The notes under the pieces: generated by a model
Databases searched by the model: none
What the model was told of the DNA's origin: nothing
Seen by the model: the letters and a program-made list of their open reading frames with translations, nothing else
Program-made: the position numbers and the translations under genes
NCBI GenBank assembly: GCA_025738555.1
Contig: JAOVFP010000003.1
Coordinates: forward strand, 6,262,001-6,326,000
Length of the DNA stretch: 64,000 bases
Reading direction: 5' to 3'
DNA from: Cyathus striatus
Lineage: Eukaryota; Basidiomycota; Agaricomycetes; Agaricales; Nidulariaceae
Shown here: in pieces, positions 23,330 through 33,239 of the stretch
Layout of the letters: every line of letters starts with the position of its first letter
Position numbering within the stretch: position 1 is the stretch's first letter

Positions 23330-24850
23330 CTCATGACTATTCTCAGAATCATTTCCTTTGGGCTGTAGCTCAGCAGTAGGAGAAGGAGGCCATGCAATAT
23401 ATGGAGATGGAGATGGAGAGCAATTATAGCTGGCAGTGGATGGCAGACAGTTGTTGATGGTAGTGGGAGAGGGAGCGCGATTGCGACAAGCTAATGGAGA
23501 GAGATGATGATGAACCAAGGGTGAGCGATGATGATAAACCAAGGGTGAGCGATGACGACGGACCAATGGTGAGTGATAGAGTGAGATAACATTGCTGTCA
23601 TCAAGGCATGTAATGTATTGTGTCCCCAGGCTATTATTGAACCCTGCTACCTCATTATCATTATCAGATGACCCACCAACCCAACATGTTGCCTGTCCTC
23701 CATCTGCATAGTAGATGTCCTGGCAGTAATGATGTCTTTCTCGATGTACTTGAGAATGCTGTCGAGATTGAGGTGGGGGACTGGAACTGCGAACTCTGTC
23801 TACATGATGACAGCGAGATGAAAGAATCCCCAGAAGTTCATTCCTGTCTGCCTGTCATTCAGCAGCAGAACATTGACACTCAACTTCAAAGAGCTGAGTG
23901 GACAAGGTATCAGCACAGCACTGAGCTTCACACAACTGGGATGTCAACTGGAAGATTTGGTTTACTTATAGAGCTTGAATTGAGTGCTCTTCATGATGAG
24001 CCTTGAGAACAGAAGGATCCAATATGGTCGGTATATTGGTTAGCAGTCCTTGACTAGCAACACGAGAGTGTGATTGTGAGGAAGACCCAGTGCGAAGACT
24101 AGCAGCAGTATGATGAGCAATAAACTGACTCTCCACCTTCTTCAAAACTCCACTGCCAGTTGAGACCCTTGCATACTCCCCATCAGAAAGCTTAGCAACA
24201 TCCACAGTATCCACAATTTCCTCGTCATCGATGTCCCAGGTTGAGCCTTTTTCATTCATGGCCTGGTCAATCTTGTGAGCCTTGAGAATATGGGGCAGGC
24301 ATTCTGCATCTCCAGTTGGCTTTGTTGTTTTAACGAGCTATGATCATGTTAATTAGCATGTATATATGAATAGACAAAATATATGTACCTGTTTGAACTT
24401 TAGCTCCAAGGATTTAGCTGACCTACAAGGGTGCACAAGGTCAATTGCCTGGTCATTGTAAGTATGCTCGACATCACCCCATCCCTTTGGACCAAGAAGT
24501 ACCAGTGCCTCCATAACATTGAGCAAGAGATCAATATCTTCTGGAGAGTAGTTTGGTGCACCAGTCATTCAACCTTTGAACTTCTTCGGATTGGGTTGTC
24601 CAGTCAGCGCTGATTCTGCTTTGTGCTTTGTCCCAGAGCCTGATGTCACTAGCTGGTCTTCAAGGGCTTGTTATTTCCCCTTTCCTTTCAGATCAGATCG
24701 TCAAGAACTAGTAGGCTTTGAAACTGAATGAGCAACCTGCTCAGGCAATGAATTGGAAGGAGTGGGTGCCAGAGCTTCCATTCCAGACTGTGGAGCCTCG
24801 ACATTGGCAGCCTCAGGTGAAGGAACCAAAAAGTGAGCCTGGTAATTGTT
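23330..24850 (-). pseudogene. Harbinger accessory gene, Myb/SANT-like DNA-binding protein
   Basis: Minus-strand companion of the Harbinger transposase. From 24840 it reads a Ser/Pro-rich leader, a basic patch (NPKKFKG), then the Myb-like module GAPNYSPEDIDLLLNVMEAL, LLGPKGWGDVEHTYN and RSAKSLELKFKQ. An intron at about 24340-24390 follows. Then come KPTGDAECLPHILKAHKID and an acidic stretch, a polar region (about 24120-24030), a helical tail and an Arg/His/Ser/Pro-rich end (RHRSPLVYHH, about 23560). In PIF/Harbinger elements such proteins help the transposase bind the ends and enter the nucleus. Stops occur just before the Met at 24568 (TGA 24569-24571) and at about 24677 (TAA), so this copy is broken. 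Confidence 0.75.
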
Positions 24851-25894
24851 GAAAGTTAGTTATACAAAAGAATTATTTTAAAAACAGATGGACTTACCAT
24901 TGGTACAGGGTACTGTGGAAATGTATATGCATTTGGCATAATGTGCGCTTGTGACTGGAAAAGCAAAGTCAATTCAAATAACAATAATTAGTTTAACAAG
25001 AACTTACTACATGATTGTGTATATATCCACTATGGTCTTAGGTTCTTGGAGGCTTGCATTGGGGAGTGGGTACCTGGATGCAAAAATATAAGCAGAGCAT
25101 CTTCTAAAATGTGAAGCAGCTCACTGAAGGTGGCACCAGCATGGTGGAGGGTTGAACAGACCATGTTCGGTTGTCAACATGATCACCTGCTGTTCTTTGA
25201 GGGGGTTGGTTGTGCTGGGAGGAATTATGTTGAGACATTTAGAAGAGTGTGAGGAACGTTTGCGAGAAGAAATGAGTGTATGATTGAGAATGGTCTCTAC
25301 TTACAAAGTTTCTTGTCCTTTTATGCACTCCAGAGCTCCCATCCCTTCACTAACATCTCCAAAACTTGACTAGCTCTTGCATGGTCCTATACAGTCTTGT
25401 GTAGCAATGAAAAAAAAAGTGGGGACCTTGAAAAAAATGAGCTCTATTGCACAGGTGTCAGCAGGGAGAAAATTATTGCACATTCTGGGCATCTTGCACT
25501 AAGCTGTTTAATGGGTATCCCCTAGTCCACTGGAAGAAGAGATGCTGGGGCTCATTCAAGTTCTGAGGTAGCGTTTTCACTAAGTATTAGTGGGCTTTGA
25601 AGGTGTGGTGAAAGCTGTTGTTCATGTGGATTGAGTGCGATGGTGGTGCAATGAAGATAACAACCCTGCCCAGAAAAACTCTGCAGGGAAGTATAAGCAA
25701 GTGACATCGGATAGTGTCGGAGTCATTTAGAATGGGTGTTTACAACTGGAAGGGGGGGTAGGAGGCCTCTTCCAGACTGCCATCTAGGATGGGGGGGTAT
25801 TTGAGCTCCACTGTATGCTAGGCCTGATTAGAACATCAGCATTTCGGCTTATCTCACTTAAGATGTTTAGATTTTTATTCTAGGATTCTAAATG
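24850..25894. other. Harbinger internal non-coding region
   Basis: Sequence between the accessory gene and the right TIR. It may hold 5' exons or the promoter of the minus-strand gene. I could not assign coding sequence. Confidence 0.4.
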
Positions 25895-25915
25895 CAGCAG
25901 AAAGTCACCCATTCA

Positions 25916-26523
25916 TGTCTGGCATCCACTATTCTACACTATCCCACACTTCCCACACTTCTGCATTGGCTACATTTCTGACTAATCATTGGACACATCA
26001 TCATGATTTATCAATTACTTATTTGTGTTCATTTGTTATATCATCATTTTGAATTACTCCTCTATTTTTACTTCTATTTTTTCCACCATATTGTATGTAG
26101 TCCTTCTTTCTATTCTTCAGCCACTTCTCCTCTATGGTGGCTGACTCCATATTTACCTATCCCTAGCTATACTCTTATACTTTGCTCAAAGTAAACTACT
26201 CCACTTTCTACTTAGTATTTAAGACTTGTCTCTAAGGTTTTTTTCTTAGTTCTGAGTCTCTGTTCTGACCTTCCTCTGTTCCAACCTTTCTGTACTTCTA
26301 TCTTGAACTTGTTCCTACCTCAACCTTGCTTCAATCTTCTTATAAACTTGAAATATGAACTACCAAGAATCACAAGGAGCACAGCATACAAGCTGAAGCC
26401 AAGGTTCACTCTGCACTTTCAAGTTCTCTGCTTCTGACCTTGAGCCATAATACTACCAGTAGTTCTCTTCATGCTAAACTCAGCACCTCCCTATTATCCC
26501 TCTGAGTGGTATAGTATGTAACA
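25916..26523 (-). repeat. LTR-like repeat, family C
   Basis: On the minus strand it starts TGTTACATACTATACC at 26523 and contains the shared LTR core GGCTTCAGCTTGTATGCTGTGCTCCTTG at about 26415-26370. The plus-strand 5' end begins TGTCTGGC at 25916. No matching 5-bp duplication was found (ATTCA on one side, GATGA on the other), so the boundaries are tentative. Confidence 0.45.
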
Positions 26524-26651
26524 GATGAGAGGAATTATATATGTTTATGATTTGTTTGATGGTGTTATAGTACTATAAATGAAGAGTAGTATTTAAGTTG
26601 GTCACTTTAGTTAAACAAATCATCTGCTGAATTATTTATAAGTCAATATTG

Positions 26652-28172
26652 AAGGTCTTTACCCTCTCCCCTAAATTCTGTCCAGACTTCGGACAGAATC
26701 TACAAACTCTCCGGAAAGTCTGCGGAATTTCCATGGAATTTTCAGCCATTCCATGGATTCCATCTGGAGTCCAGATGGACTTGTTTTGGCAGAGATACCT
26801 GCCAAATTTTAGTTTTCCAATCCAGGTGTTTTCTGGATGGATTCCACATGGAATCTGGATTATTGGCTAAATTCCACCTTTCAGCCAGAATTCTGAAGGA
26901 ATTTGCTATACTGGATTCTGGGCAGCTTGTATTAATTGGTGGTTTATTACTTACTTTACTTGTATTATAAATAAATTAGTAGAGCATGGCATAGTTGCAT
27001 AGTTTGAACCAATATTGTTGTAATGATTATATAACATTCATTCACATTATAGTATGTGTGCATATGCTGTACAGTCCACAACTTCTATTATGGCTATATC
27101 AAGTGTGACATGGTGTGTGGAGTGTGACACTGTGTGTTGAGTGTGACACCATGTGAGTGACACTATGTATTGATTGTGACACTGAGTGTTGAGTGTGATA
27201 CTGTGTATTGAGTATGACACTGTGTGTTGAGTGTGATACTGTGTGTTGAGTGTGACACCATGTGTTGAGTGTGACACCACATGTTGAGTGTGACACACAT
27301 GCATCACAATGTCTGCTAAGTATCATGCTTGTCAATTTCACATAGTGTCACACTCAACACACAGTGTCACACTCAACACATAGTGTCACAGTATCTTTTT
27401 ACATAATATCACACTTGTCACATTTGTCATACTTTTTGTAGTGTCACAGTATAACAGTTGTCACAGTCACTTGTTGCATAGTGTAACAGTGTTACACAGT
27501 ATCACAGATTTTGATAGCTGCGACACTATGTGACAAATATGATAATGAAGATGACCCTGATGACCATGACAATGTGAATGTAATATTTGCATCATTATGA
27601 CCATGTGTGATACTGTGACACTGCAAAAAGTGACAAGTGTAATACTATGTGAAATATAACTGTGATGACTGCAATACTGTGAGATACATAATATTGTGAT
27701 ACTGTAATACTATGTGACTCTATGGGAAAACAAAATTATCTTTCATTTCCATCAATTGGAAAATTTCTCATACACACCTGATCTTACACCAATTAGAGCA
27801 AGTTCTGGCCCACTGCTAATCCCTACCTGCACCTATGCAGACTGTCCTCCATTGGAGTATCTTCTTGTCCCAGGACCAGACACGTATAATCCCCTTTCCA
27901 AAGGATGCGCAGACTTTGTGAAGAAGATATTCCCAATGCTGAAATTAATCATTCCACCTGGCTCCATCAGGAAAAATGTTCTTTAACATGGACTCAATGT
28001 GGACTTTGTCTGGAAATTATCATGTCCATCTGGACTCCATCTAGAAAATCTGTGTTCCATGTGGATTCCATCTGGAATATCTGGTTTTCATATGGAGTGC
28101 ACCCAGAAATTCCAGACATTTTCTTGTCTGTCCAGAGTTCATCCAGAAATTGGGGGGGAGAGTAAAGTACTG
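26652..28172 (+). mobile_element. KDZ-E transposon, copy E2 (non-autonomous)
   Basis: Left end AAGGTCTTTACCCTCTCCCC, right end (complement) CAGTACTTTACTCTCCCCCC, both followed by TTCTGK-rich subterminal repeats. Perfect 8-bp TSD CAATATTG at 26644-26651 and 28173-28180; it is palindromic, so slightly weaker evidence than the others. The interior is satellite (27060-27720) and has no transposase. It is closely related to E3 (37222-39016) over its whole length. Confidence 0.85.
27060..27720. repeat. GTGTTGAGTGTGACAC satellite in inverted arrangement (E2)
   Basis: About 19-20 bp units of GTGTGACAC(T/C)(G/A)TGTGTTGA run to about 27310, then switch strand to CACTCAACACACAGTGTCA from about 27340. 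This makes a fold-back arrangement. It is the same satellite as in E3 at 37740-38740. Confidence 0.8.
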
Positions 28173-28180
28173 CAATATTG

Positions 28181-29580
28181 GATTTTTGTCTATTCACTTG
28201 GCTATTTCAAATATTTATTTTGTTCTTAATACACTCAGCATTGTTGATATTTCACACAGTTCATATCATATACAGGAGCTAGCATTCATCAACTTGAGTT
28301 TGAAGGCAGCTGTAAGCAAACTCCAGACACTAATAAGTAAGCTGTACATATACTGCTCACATTCCTATCTCCTATAACATCAAATACTGTTCTTAACTAT
28401 ATTGCTTTTATTAAATCCAACTCTACTCACTGTTTTATTAACTTACTTTTAATCTGGAGCAATCATCTATTTACCACTTCTATAACCCTGATAGTATTAC
28501 AACTGTTTGACAGCTGTTACAGAAGAATCATCTCCACTTTCATTGGCTCCTACTCTGAAGAATACTCCTTTGTTGCTATTTGCTTCATTAGATAAGCTCT
28601 CATTTTCTCTGCTGGACTCACATCCTCCTCTGAGTATTTCTATAATTAATGCTGCTACATTTCTTAGAGCTAGCAAACTTTAAAATTTTCAAACTTAAGG
28701 ATTTACTTGACATGTGCATAATAGTTTACCTTTATGACATTCTTATCTACTCCATTAACCTTGAGGAACACTATCAACATGTTAAAGTAGTCTTACATCA
28801 ATAATAAAAGCAGAAAAAGTGAAAGTTAGTTCTTGAACTTTCTTCCAGTTTGCATGCTTAGGGTCATAGCCCATCTATCTGTTGAAAAGGTATTCAAACC
28901 TTACCAAGACAAGCCTCTTGAATTTAAAGTCTTGATAAAGTAATCCTCAAACTGTCAATGTTAGATGCAAATCACTAAAGATAAGGGAATTCTGTAATGT
29001 ATTTGAGAATTGATCTGAGTCTAGAAAGAGGCTGTTGATCTGGATATCAAGGAGAATTTTGGATAACTTCAACAGTTATTCATACAGTAATAGTACTTTA
29101 CTATATTTCAAAAATTACTTTTTATGTTTTCTATCATAATATAAAAAGGCATGTTTAGTAAGAGTGTTATTTGTAAAATAAGTATAAGTACATAAAAAAT
29201 ATAGTAAAAAGATGAAAAGTACAGTTTTTCCCAAATATAAATTTTCTTAGGTGATATGCCTAGTAAAATATAAGGGTTATTTTTCGAAATATAATAAACA
29301 ATCAGTACTAGTAATACATTTAGTGAATCCAGTCCCAGAGTCCAAGAGTTGGGGTGAGTTCTGAGCTGCCAATTAGAGTATTCTATCTGAATAACACTAT
29401 CAAGGGAAGAGTCCAAGGACTGGGGTTGAGTCCCACACTGCCAGTCAAAGTATCTGCATGATACGAACCAAGGGATTCGACACAACAAAAATATAATTGA
29501 GCTATCAATTCCTATACAAATTACAAGTACTAGATAGCTATTCCATAAAGAAAAGACCTAAGGGGTGTTAGCCAATTTGA
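28181..29580. other. No gene seen
   Basis: AT-rich. Two related about 60-bp blocks at 29327-29385 and 29405-29460 contain GAGTCCAAG and CTGCCA, with faint B-box-like words (GGGTTGAGTCCC). No tRNA or SINE can be supported. Confidence 0.35.
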
Positions 29581-29636
29581 TCATAAAAAGCCCAGGATTT
29601 TTGAGTGTCACACTCAAAAATCCTGGGCTTTTATGA
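29581..29636. repeat. Near-perfect palindrome, 26-27 nt arms, 3-nt loop
   Basis: TCATAAAAAGCCCAGGATTT begins the left arm. After the loop TCA the complement returns, with one T missing in the right arm. It could form a cruciform or RNA hairpin, and may be a tiny fold-back element or terminator-like structure. Confidence 0.9.
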
Positions 29637-29789
29637 GTGCCTATACTATTATATATTTATTAATGAATCTATGAGTTTCTAATGAATGTAGTGGTGATCA
29701 TAGGTGTCACATCCCATTCTATTCCACTAGGGAACAAGAGCAGTGGAGGAGATAGTCTAAGTGGCAGAGTAACCAGTACACATTAGTAG

Positions 29790-30969
29790 GAGAACTTGTC
29801 ACTTAGCCACATGTTTCAACTGACTATCAGAGAGTCAGTTGATAGTCAGTTGAGACTCTCTGAGAGTAGATTGAGAGTCAGGTGAGAGTAGATCGAGATT
29901 TTTGGCCTGAAATGACAGTCAGATGAGAGTTAGGTGAGAGTCAGGTGAGAGTTAGATGATAAATTTTCACAAAACTGAAAACTCTCTCACTCAGGTCTCA
30001 ATAGTAATCTGAGACTAGATTGATAGGGCTCTCATTAGACTATCAGTGATAGTTGTTTGTTGAATAAGCAAGTTGTCAATACATTATTGGTGATCAATGT
30101 GACAAGGGAAAAGTGTGACATGTTGGAAAATGTTGGAAAAGCGTGATATGTATGACATGTTGGAAATAGCGTGACATGCTGGAAAATGTTGGAAAAAGTG
30201 TGACATGTGTGACATGTTGGAAAATGTTGGGAAAAGCATGACATGTGTGACATATTGGAAAAAGCTGGAAAAAGCGTAACATGTGTGACATGCTGGAAAA
30301 GTGTGACATGCTGGAAAATGTTGGAAAAGCGTGACATGTTGAAAAAGTGTGACATGTGTGACATGCTGGAAAATGTTGGAAAATGTATGACATGCTGGGA
30401 AACTAAGCCATATCTAGACTCTATTGTCACACATGTGTGTGAAAGTGTGACATGTTGGAAAATGTTGGAAAAAGCGTGACATGTGTGACAAGCGTGGGAA
30501 AAATGTGACATGTTGAAAAACTGTCACATATCATAGCCATCACACTTGCCACACTTTTTCCAACATGTCACACTTTTCCCACGCTTGTCACACATGTCAC
30601 GCTTTTTCCAACATTTTCCAACATGTCACACATATCATGCTTTTCCCAACATTTTCCAGCATGTTATACTTTTTCAACATTTTCCAACATGTCACATATG
30701 GAGTTAGGTGAGAGTCAGGTAAGAGCCAGGTAAGAATTCAAGCTAAGCCCAATACTAATTTCAGGTCTCAACTGACTCTAATGAGACTCTCAGTTGACTC
30801 TTGAGACTCAGTTGAGAGTCAAATGACAGTCAGATGAGAGTCTAACCTGACTTCTGAGACTTAGTTGAGAGTCAGATGAGAGTCAGGTGAGACTATCGAT
30901 ACTTATATGAGAGTCAGTTGATAGTCAGTTGATAGTCAGTTGAGACATGTGTGGGAGTGACACATACAG
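29790..30969 (+). mobile_element. KDZ-E transposon, copy E11 (non-autonomous)
   Basis: Left end GAGAACTTGTCACTTAGCC, right end (complement) CTGTATGTGTCACTCCCACA, then CAACTGACTATC on both sides. Perfect 8-bp TSD ATTAGTAG at 29782-29789 and 30970-30977. The subterminal regions are arrays of GAGAGTCAGTTGA-like units. The centre is hairpin-forming satellite. No coding sequence. Confidence 0.9.
30095..30700. repeat. GTGACATGTTGGAAAATGTTGG satellite with strand switch (E11)
   Basis: Plus-strand units run to about 30525, then the complementary strand (CATGTCACACTTTTTCCAAC) to about 30700, giving a long potential hairpin. The same satellite is in E5 and in the inverted repeat inside E10. Open frames on either strand across it are artefacts. 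Confidence 0.88.
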
Positions 30970-31490
30970 ATTAGTAGGGTGCATGGAAGTAGTGAACAGG
31001 TACAGAAGTAATGGAACATTGGCTTCAACTTGTGTGTTGCACCCCTTGGACTTCCAGTTCCATATTTAGAACAAAGTGGAGTAAGAAGCAAAATAGTGGA
31101 GTTGGCTCAAGGCCCAAGTGAGAGAAAGGTGTAAACATAGTTGATTCAGAACTGAAGTCTATCTACATTACAGGAGTAGTTTTTATAGTAAACTACTTTG
31201 TCTGAATGTGTATGGAGTAATGCCCATGGGTTTGTGGCATCTTAGGGATAAGTAAACTCCATGAAATGTAGAACATGGTAAACTAGTAGTATGCCTCTAG
31301 ATTATAATCATAAGTAAAATGGCCATAGCTGGAGAATGAGGTAGGAATATTAAAGGGAAGGAACAAGTAAACATTAGTAAGGAAGAGTTCAATATATAAT
31401 AAGTATACACAGTCCAGAGGAAATGTACTAAAAGCAGAGTAAACCCAGAGTTGGCTCCAATGGTTTGGAACAATTGTCACAGATATGACA

Positions 31491-31905
31491 ATAGGTTATT
31501 TCAAGTGCATATTCACATACTATTACTACTAATAATTTCCAAGGTGATTATAGGTGATCATAGGCCATTTCAAGTATGTATTCATATATTATTACTACTA
31601 ATAATTTTCAAGGTGATCACAAGTGATCATAGGTCATTTCAAGTGCATATTCACCTATTATTACTACTAATGATTTCCAAGGTGATCATAGGTGATCATA
31701 GATCATTTCAAGTGTGTATTCACCTATTATTACTACTAATGAATGTAGTGGTGATCATAGGTGATCATAGGTCATTTCAAGTGCATACTCACCTATTATT
31801 ACGACTAATGATTTCCAAGGTGATCATAGGTGATCATAGATCATTTCAAGTGTGTATTCACATATTATTACTGCTAATGATTTCACAGGTGATCATAGGT
31901 GATCA
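31491..31905 (+). repeat. 69-bp tandem repeat, about 6 copies
   Basis: Unit: TCATTTCAAGTGYRTATTCA, CCTATTATTACTACTAATGA, TTTCCAAGGTGATCATAGG and TGATCATAG. Because 69 is divisible by 3 it creates a long open frame (31451-32188) with a 23-residue repeat, which I regard as spurious. Solo LTR copy 2 inserted into this array. Confidence 0.88.
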
Positions 31906-32147
31906 CACATGTCACATCTGTCACATATATTCACATGTATCACAGCTGTCATCTAAATTTACAGGTGTCATATCTGTCACATATATTCACATGCATCACA
32001 GCTGTCACCAAAATTCATACATATCACATCTGTCACATATCACATATATTCACATGCATCACAGCTGTTATCTAAATTCACATGTGTCACATATGTCACA
32101 TATATTTGCACCTATCATATTTGTCATATATATTCACTGTCACGACT
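31906..32147 (+). repeat. TCACATATATTCACATGCATCACAGCTG satellite
   Basis: About 4 degenerate units of CACAGCTGTCAYCTAAATTCA plus CATATCTGTCACATATATTC. The array resumes at 32788-33030 after the solo LTR, so one satellite tract was split by the insertion. Confidence 0.75.
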
Positions 32148-32787
32148 GTGCCCCTAGCCTGACTTGGCAGCAGAGTACGAGAGGGTGACTGTGGAGAAGC
32201 AAGGAGTGAGTATGTGATGAAAGCAGAGAATGAGAACTCAGGGGGTAGGACTTTGACTTCAGCTTATGTGCTGCGCCCCTGGGATTCCTGGTCCTAAATT
32301 TCGGAGTAAGGGCAAGCCCTTCGGAGAAGACAAGAGATGAGAGGACAAGAGGTGTAACTCAAGTCAGATGAGAGGGTGAGGACATAGTTCAATACGAAAC
32401 TAAAGACTAAGTACAAATTGAGTGCTACTTAAATACTAGAGACTCGGAGTAAGTAAAGGCCAGCAGAGAAGTACAATCAGGGTAGGCATATGTAGAATGA
32501 AGACTATAACTAATTAAACATAATAAAAAGTGTTGGAGAAGTGAGCACATATGGTGATGTAAAGTGAAACAGATAGTGGTGCACTTAAGAATGATAAGTA
32601 ACTTACTATGAGATATATACTACATTACTGAGGGGATAGCTCAGTAGAACAGAAGAAAGGAATCAGAAGTAACCTATGTACAGTAATCAATAAGTAATAT
32701 TAAGAGCATAATCAAGTCTGGAGTAAACAAAGGTGAAGGTGGAGTAGAGGACTAAGAGTCTGGAGGTAGGTAATACAGGATATAACA
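32148..32787 (-). mobile_element. Solo LTR, family B (complete, 640 bp)
   Basis: Ends are TGTCACGACTGTGCCCC and GGATATAACA. Perfect 5-bp TSD TTCAC at 32143-32147 and 32788-32792. It contains the shared LTR core at about 32265-32330. Minus orientation is inferred from the polypurine tract next to the related copy at 50391-50891. Confidence 0.92.
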
Positions 32788-33160
32788 TTCACACACATTA
32801 CAGCTGTCACCTAAATTTACATGTATCACATATGTCTCACGCATGTCACTCTTTTCATGTGTCACTCTTTTCATATGTGTCATGCACATCACATATGTCA
32901 CACTTTTAGCCCTTGTCACACATGTCACATACTTACATTTGTCATACTTTACATGTCTATCATGTATTTGATGAGTGTTATTTTGTTTCATATTATCATT
33001 CATCATACTCTATATATATGTTACATTTGTCACTTTGCAGCTCAGTGATGTAATTTGGCCTTTGACATTGACAACATATCTAAATTTGAAAACTATGTTA
33101 AGTAGGAGATACTGAGTAATAACATGTGCATGAACCACTTCCTGATTCCATCTGAGTAGT

Positions 33161-33237
33161 TACCTAGTTGATCCTGTTAATAGTCATATGTTTGTCTCAA
33201 AGATGAAGTTATGCTGTCTGAGTATAAGTATAAACAA
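33161..33237 (+). pseudogene. 18S rRNA 5' fragment, second copy (decayed)
   Basis: Follows the first about 70 nt of 18S rRNA (TACCTAGTTGATCCTG, AGTCATATG, TTGTCTCAAAGAT, AGTATAAACAA) with several substitutions and a short duplication. Preceded by TGAGTAGT, as at 1834. Confidence 0.75.
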
Positions 33238-33239
33238 TA

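Larger units (their letters stand above)
17615..25910 (+). mobile_element. PIF/Harbinger transposon with nested insertions
   Basis: Terminal inverted repeats begin GGGTGACTTTCTGCTG on the left, with the exact complement at 25895-25910, and extend about 50 bp inward with few mismatches (TTTAGAATCCTAGA). A 3-bp duplication ATT flanks it (17612-17614 and 25911-25913), as expected for PIF/Harbinger. It encodes a DDE transposase on the plus strand and a Myb/SANT-like protein on the minus strand, the usual two-gene set. Without the 4.3 kb nested insertion the element is about 4.0 kb. Both genes contain stops, so it is dead. Confidence 0.93.
29705..31490 (+). mobile_element. Solo LTR, family A, copy 2 (contains nested KDZ-E)
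   Basis: Starts TGTCACATCCCATTCTATTC and ends CACAGATATGACA, in opposite orientation to copy 1. Perfect 5-bp TSD ATAGG at 29700-29704 and 31491-31495. The LTR is 598 bp without the nested element E11 and one 8-bp repeat. It contains the shared LTR core at about 31020-31080. It landed in the 69-bp tandem array that continues at 31491. Confidence 0.93.

Noticed and set aside
29320..29470. Possible tandem tRNA-derived SINE units (GGGTTGAGTCCC)
   Set aside because: Only a weak B-box-like word. No A box at the right distance and no foldable arms.
31451..32188. 245-codon open frame with a 23-residue repeat
   Set aside because: Created by a 69-bp tandem repeat and adjacent satellite. A solo LTR inserted at the array edge, and no conserved domain is present.
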